A stretch of DNA of 64,000 nucleotides from Agelaius tricolor (Eukaryota; Chordata; Aves; Passeriformes; Icteridae). The stretch's first letter is position 1, and every line of letters begins with the position of its first letter. The notes below the pieces were generated by a model. That model saw nothing but the letters and a program-made list of their open reading frames with translations, did not search any database and was not told where the DNA came from. Location: positions 25,435,001-25,499,000 of the forward strand of contig JALJCS010000010.1 of NCBI GenBank assembly GCA_023055355.1. The letters run 5' to 3'. Shown piece after piece: positions 54,901 to 62,200 of the stretch. The position numbers and the translations under genes are program-made.

Positions 54901-56190
54901 ATTCACTTCAATTTTCATAACAAAAGTCAATATTAGCTCAAGCAGAGATTTATTTTCTTGAATCAATAAACCAGTGTGTGGCAGTACATATTTTAACAGG
55001 AGAGCAGCTAGGATTGCAGGGGGTTATTTTTGCTGGATCATCATGTGGGGACTGGGAGGCAAACTGTTAAAAAGAAAGCTTTAAGAACAGAAAGGAGGAG
55101 TTACCTGGAAGGTCAAGGGATCCCACTTTCAATTTTCTACACATCTGTTTGAACTGCTCAATGTAATTGTGTTTCTTACCTGTAAGATCCCTCTAAAGCA
55201 AAAAGTTGTTTCATAAATCTGTTGGAAGGGAACTGTGATTTCTGATGTATGATTAGATTATACTGCCAGTACCTCATTTTCCTTCTAACACTTAGTAACA
55301 AAATAAGGCATCACCCTTCTGTTACAGTTGGGGCACCTGGAGATCAGTGGTCATATTTTTGGCATAGCTCTACTTCTACTGAAGCACCTAAATGAAAAGT
55401 TCTGGTTTTTGCAACAGCTCAGCTTTTGTGATCAGTCCTCTTCATCTGACAAATATGCCATGCTCTATTTCCTCAGAGCTCTTCAGAGCTGCTCATACAC
55501 TGCTCACAGTCTATTGCCATGCTGAGTTAAGTTTGCAACTCTGTAGTTAAGCTCCCAGTTTTTTGGTAGAACCACAAAACGTTGTAGGATTTCTTTTTCA
55601 AGTAAAGGTATTTTCCAGCCCCAGATGTTTCTAGACTCATATTAGCCTATCCTGACTATGGAGAAATGCATACTTATTTGGTGGGTTACTGTTGTTGCTG
55701 TTGTCATTATTATGCTTTACTGTACATACTCACCCAGTACTATTAATTATTATATAGTGCATACCAGTTATGGAACTACTTGTAAAAGTAAGGAAGTTGG
55801 ATATACTTCAAGAAACTTCCTTTAGGGTCCACAGTCTCTCATTGATTATTTTTTCATTTGATAACATTTCTATTCCTGCTACAGCTCCTGAACAGGCTGG
55901 TGATAGACCTGAACAGCATTGGCTCTGGAGAAAGGACTTGTATATAATGATGTGTTGTCAATATCTAAGGCAGCAGAGCTTTGGGTTATAGAGAATCCAT
56001 AATCCCATGGAGTTTTGTGCATGTTGCAGATATAGCACTCACAGCTTTTTCTCCCTGAAATGTTTTTTCAGTGGATTTTCCCCTCTGGTTAGAGGAAAGC
56101 TCAAGAAATTAAATTTTAGCCCTTACAATCAAAATCTCCCTAAAATCAATCTTGCTTTCTGAAAGCTGTTACACTGGATTTTTCCATAAT

Positions 56191-56242
<52 letters not shown>

Positions 56243-59200
56243 TCATAAATGTTAGACCAGTGTTAGCAGAGTTTCTTTCTCTCACATATTTTTAGAGGGT
56301 TTTTCCCTCTTGATGAGCGGGAATTTGTGAGAAGTGATACCAAAGTGTCTTGGCTCTTGGACACCTACTACGGATGTCTTATGCTTAATATGTCTGCAGT
56401 TTCTGCTTGAATAAACTTAGTGGATTTGCAGGTCAGAGCATGTAGGTCTTGCTGACCTGTGCTCTCCAGTGCACTTCTCTGTAACTTGTTGCTGATAGTT
56501 GAATATGAGGATCATATTCTCCAGAAGTCTTTAACCACATTTTGAGAGAGGTTTTTTTTTGGGTTGTTATTTTTCCTGACTCAGTTTCCTTTTCCAGTGA
56601 AGCAGAAAAGCTGACTGTTGCTAAGAGAGTTGAGAATGAGAGGAAACTTTCCCTACAGTGTATCACTGCTCACTTGAACCAGGATTCTGCATCTTTTTAC
56701 ATGCAGCCTTTCAGTAGAGCCATGCAGGAATTCAGAGTGACAGAGCACTTCTCTATCAGCAATGGAGCTCAGTATTCACAGCCCATGAAAACACAAACAG
56801 AAAGAAGCAAAGGGCATCAGTGCTATTTGCTGAAATTCTGGTGAGTCTGAGAGTTCAGCTGTCTGGAGTTGATGGAATGGAGATGAGAATTGGTCCTCAG
56901 TCCAGAAGTGTGTTTTGCTATAAGTGTTTTCCAGCATCACTTTTCTCCTCTCTCAGTGCACTATATTTGATCTTCCGCTGTGAGACAGGCAAGACAATTA
57001 GGACTGTGATGCTATGATAATGAGTGCACAGAGATGGTAGCAACCTCTATATTTAGGCTGCCTTAACATTTCCACTCTAAAGTAATCACTCAAGCTCTCC
57101 TAAGTACTCTTACTCAGCCACTGTTGGCAGCAGGCATTGAATGCAGCCTCAGATACAGCCTTGGGAATTAGATGTTCCTCTATGAAATTTTGCTCACGTC
57201 TCTATGAGTTACAAGGCTTTTGAAAATCGCTGTTCCTCTTCTCTCCCTGGCTGCAAAAATAACCAAACTTGTGTGTTCTGAAGAGCTGGGCTCAAAATGC
57301 TGGCTGCAGTGGTGGGGCTGTGTGGGAGCTTGCATTAGGAGCATTGCAGAGGGGACAGGCCATGGACACATCCCCCAGCTGCTCTTCCAGATGTGCTCTT
57401 AGACCTGTTGGATTAGACACAGCACTGGGCTCATGTGGCTGCCATGGACAGACTTAGACTGGGATCTTTGTGTGCACAACTAAGGCACAGATGGGCCAGC
57501 TTAGGTTTGCATGTGCTGTAGAGGAGAGCTGTGTCTCAAGGAGGCTACTGAGCCATGTTAAAGAAGCCACCTCTTCAACGTCCTTGAGTCATCTGTTCTG
57601 AGGCAGCAGGTGGAGATGTTCTGAACAAGGTTAACAGTGGCTTACAGCATTGCATTCCTGCACTGCACCCTCTCCTCACTGCGGGCTGTTCTCACAAAAT
57701 CCTTTTGTAAGTTAAATTGGACACTTGGCTCCAGCCGGTACCAGTTTAGATATTTCCAGAGGTACAGATAAAGAGAGTTGCTTTTCCTTCTTCCCTCTTC
57801 CTTCCAGTGTACTAAAAACTCATTTTTTTTAATCTCCAAGACACTGAGAACAGATGGGTCATCAGTCACAACAGTTGAATGTCTCAAACCAGCTACTAAG
57901 ATCTGGATGAGCACATGCATACCTTCCCCTTTTTCTGGCTGTAATCTCTCCCTGTGTGATTTTAGAGCAGTGAGAAAAAAGATTATTTTACTTATTCTTC
58001 TAGTTTTTAGGAAATCAGGACTTCTGGTATTCTTTCTACTTCATGCTGTGTCATGAAATAAAAGTTTGTCTCCATTCTAAGCTTTTCTTTACACAGAAGT
58101 AGCCAACAGAGCTCTAAATTTTGGCTGGCTGATGAGGTCAGGAAGGCAGAAATACTTAGATGAAAGTGTTCTACTGTTTATTATTCCTAATCTTTCATTT
58201 AAATTGGCCCTGAATGTGTAGGAGTCTTTGTGTTTACAAAAAGAAAAAAAAATAGGATCATACATGTTTTTAGCAGCTTTCAAGAGTCCTGTTTAAAATC
58301 AGAAATCAGATATTTCAGGTAAGAACACTGTTCACTTTATCTGGTACATTCCACTTGAAGACAGACCAAGTGAGATCATACTGAGAATTGTCTTGTCAGC
58401 CTTTCAAAGCCTAAACAAAACAAGGAAACTAACTGAAGTTGGCTTTGCCAATCTCTTTAATTACTGCTAGGATAATGAGATCAGGTTTTCCCATTTTGAC
58501 AGTGTCACCATGAAACAGGAGGGCTTTGTGGAATATTAAGTGATCTTTTAATTATGGAAGAACAGTTCAACCGCAACCCTAAAGTCATGCAAGCAAAAGG
58601 TATTTTGATCAGCTGTTTGAAGGAGGCTTGTGGAATGGAAATTTCAAATTAGGATGTGTCTGTTATGAAATTAGCTACTTGATAAATTGTAACCCACAAA
58701 AAAGTTGCAAGAAGTCATTCCACTAATTTGTTTGGTTTCTTTACATAGGTTGTAATTTAATGTGCTTGCTGTGAAGGCAGAGCTTATGTGAGCACCTGCA
58801 TGCAGAGCCCCAACTGCTGCTCACAGGAACAGTCAGGGAGAAATCACAGCACAGGGCTCAGTTGCTTTGAGTAGAAGCCTATGAATTACATTTTGTTTCA
58901 GCATCAGAACTGTTAAGGGCAGCCCCTTCTCAATACTTCACAGAGTCAGTATTGAATGTTCCGAGCTGCTGCTCTGGGGCTGTGTTTCCTTGCTGTGCCT
59001 GTGTGGAAGCAGGCAGGGACTGAGGGTGTTGCTCCACTGTCAATAGGCTGAAAGTGTGGCAGGCTCTCTCCTACTCAGGGTTTGTCTGTGTGACAGTAGC
59101 ATCTAGAGGTTTAAAAAGGAATTAAAGCCCACTTTGCTAATGCCTGCATATAATGTACAATCCTGGAAGAAGACAGGAAAGGAAATACAAACCCAGGCTG

Positions 59201-62200
59201 AGATTGTAAGCAAGGAACCTTTCTCTCTACATGCAGTGCTTGGTAGATGATGTTGTGGCTTCTCACCCATCCCCATCTGACCTTGGAAGAACTGCATGGA
59301 GTTTAGAGAAGCTATTTGGAGTAGAAATCATTAATCTGTGAACAGGCTGCATTAGTGACCAGCCATATTTGGTAACTTTTACGAACATTAGCAATGCCAT
59401 GGGAATGAGGATGGGTTAGGTGGGTCATTACTATCACCAAAGCCACTGTCACTGTTCATCACTTAAAACTTAAAATTCATCACTTAAAAAAAGTGGAGGA
59501 AAAATATTGCAGCATGACAGAGCTGTAACCAGTGTGCATGCATTTCGTTTTATTAACCCAGCCTCTGGATTTCCTGTTTGGAGTCTAATGCAGAGCTCAG
59601 TGGGAAGGCTGCAAAGGTGATTAATGCTCTGTGAGTTGAACCTGCCGTGCACAGGCCAGGAGATGACCATCCTCTGCTCTCTCTCCACAGCTAAGCCCTT
59701 ACAGAAGCCATTGCATGTTTGGCAGAAGACTTGGGTCTCTCTCAGTGCTAAGGCTAAGCTGCAGCAGCATCACCATAAAATGGGTTCTTGCTTTGTTCTC
59801 TCCTGCCTCAGTGTGATCTCTTGTGTTTCAGATTGCCTACGCTGCAGTGGACTGTGCCAAAGGACAGAATCATGACCTGTGTAAGCAGGAGGGGGTCGAT
59901 GGCTACCCCACCTTCAACTATTACAACTACGGGAAATTTGTGGAAAAATATACTGGAGATCGGGGGGTAAGTGAAAGCAAGAGTCATCACCTGGTACAGG
60001 GAGCAAAGCCCCCTCTGCCTGTCCTGCCTTGCAAATGAAAACTGCAGAGTGAATTTTTACCATGCCTCTGTTGCTGTCTTACATGGATGAATCATAGTGT
60101 ACCACACCCCTGTACATCTCTGCATTAGGAACACTCTTGGTCTATTTTTAGGAGCATGAGAAGAGGAAAAAGGATTAGATTTGGTAATATGCTTTGTATA
60201 TTTTATTCTTTAAGCTGAAGTCTGTGAGTGAATTTGGACTGAGTGAAAGGGAAGGGTTTATTGCATGTGCTGCTGGCAGAAATGCCAGAAAATACAGGGT
60301 TTAACTCCTGTCAGTTCTGGATCGCATGGACACTGCAAACGTGTTACAGATCCACCAGGCTGCCAAATGGTGACAGACCATTGGTTTTATAGCCAGGGCA
60401 AAGCTGTCCTTTGGAGACTAGAGGAAAGTAAATATCTCATTTGCCCTGAATCAGATTCACTCCTGGCACTCAGGATGGGAAGACAAATTGTGCCATCTAC
60501 CCCTGGGCTGAAGTTTCATTCTTTTGTCCTGCTGTGGCCAGCTAATTATATGCTATGAGTGCAAGAAATGGGGGCAGAAATGGCATAATGGCTTCAGTGG
60601 TTGTAAAGTGCCTGAAAATAAGGAAGCAATTCAATTATTTGTGGGCTGCCTTTGTCGTAACCTCCTAGAGGGAGGTTACTCCTCAGCAGCCATTGATTGC
60701 CTGGGGTCTGCAAGAAAAACTTGGGGTCTTTGAGCCATGCAGTGATTTTGAGAAAGGTCTTGCATGAAAGTTATTGCTGCTGTTAGAGCTCAGAAAATTG
60801 TATAGAAGCATGAATTAAAAAGCCAGGTTCTGAGGTTCTCTGTTAGTCAGGATCTTGGGGAAGTCTTCATGGAGCTTTGCCTCCCAGTTTTTTTCAACCT
60901 ACTTGGACTCCAGTAATTACCGTTTCATGGTGCTGATCCAGCCGTTTTTATGGATACTGTGTTTAGTTCCAGTTCTGGATCTTTTCTTAAAAGTACTTTT
61001 TACACAAAAGTAAAGATAGGTGCAGCAGCCAACAACTGAAGTAAGATTTCAGCTGCGGTTTTTGCATTTCTAACCCGTTCTTAGAGAAATGATATATAAA
61101 AGGAAGGATCTGTGGTGGCTGATAAAAAGAATTTATATCCAATACAGGAGTGCTCTGGGGCCACAGGAGTTAGGAGATATTTATCCATATGCTGAAAAGG
61201 GGACTAACAAATCCCCTATATGCGGCCAACCCTTTCTTGGGTAAAAATTACCCGAGAGGAACATCCTGGTCTCTCTGCTGATGGCTGCTTTGTTCCCCTT
61301 CCACCTCTCTGGGGACCCTATCGTCTTCTGCTTGTGCAGCATTGAATTGGGGTTTGTTATCTCTTACCATGGTAATGCTGGAGGCAGTGCTTAGCACAGA
61401 GCCTGTCATGGGGGCTGCTGATTGCCAGATGTCTCCAGGTGACAAAGGGCTGAAGCATGTCACTTCATTTATTTTCCGTGGAAGAATAGTGAATAGTTTT
61501 GGAAAAGCTCTTTGTTGTTCAGCCTTCTAAAAGCTTACCAGCCTTGTGGTTTGGGTTGGGTTTATTTTGTTTTGTTGTTCCACAACATTCTTTTAAGTCT
61601 TTAACTTCTGTTAGTTGCTCTCTACCTTTGGTATTTTCCCTCTTCATTACCAGTTTTGAGTGGTATGTTCTGTGATTGTTTAAATGCAAAAATGGTCAGA
61701 TTGAGTGGGAGCAGTGTCACTTTCCCAGAAAACTTCAGTTTTGGAGTACCAGTAGACAGTGTATTCCAGCACAGGTGTTCACACCTCCACCCATTTGAGC
61801 CTTTTGAAATGCCTAAGAGCTGTGTTCACAGCTTGCCTTGGAAAAGGAAACTGGTGGCATTCAACAGCCTTAAATCATAAGTTGTTAAAATACAGAGGTT
61901 GGCATCTAGACAGCCAGGTTTGAAATTTTTGATAATAATTTAAATAGTAACTTGGGGGGGAAAAAAGTGATTTCCATCATTGTGATGAAAACTATTAGAG
62001 GATGAGTGACAAATGTGTGTATAGTCAACAAACAATCCAGTAACTGCTTTTAAAATGACTCAAATAGCATACAAAGACAGCTTGAAAATGTCTTTTGAGT
62101 ATTTTCGACGTAAAGGCATCAATGGCACTTCTAGTGACAGATTTTACCTTGTCCTATGAGTTTTAGGGACTTTTTCTCTGTGTCCCATCTCTTCAAAGTT

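Larger units (their letters stand above)
51087..59831 (+). other. PDIA5: PDIA5 intron e10-e11 (8745 bp)
   Basis: Phase 0, donor GTAACT and acceptor TTTCAG. Contains a CR1 fragment (51845-52068) and an AT microsatellite (56195-56242). The rest is mostly unique sequence with no recognised gene or RNA. Confidence 0.86.
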
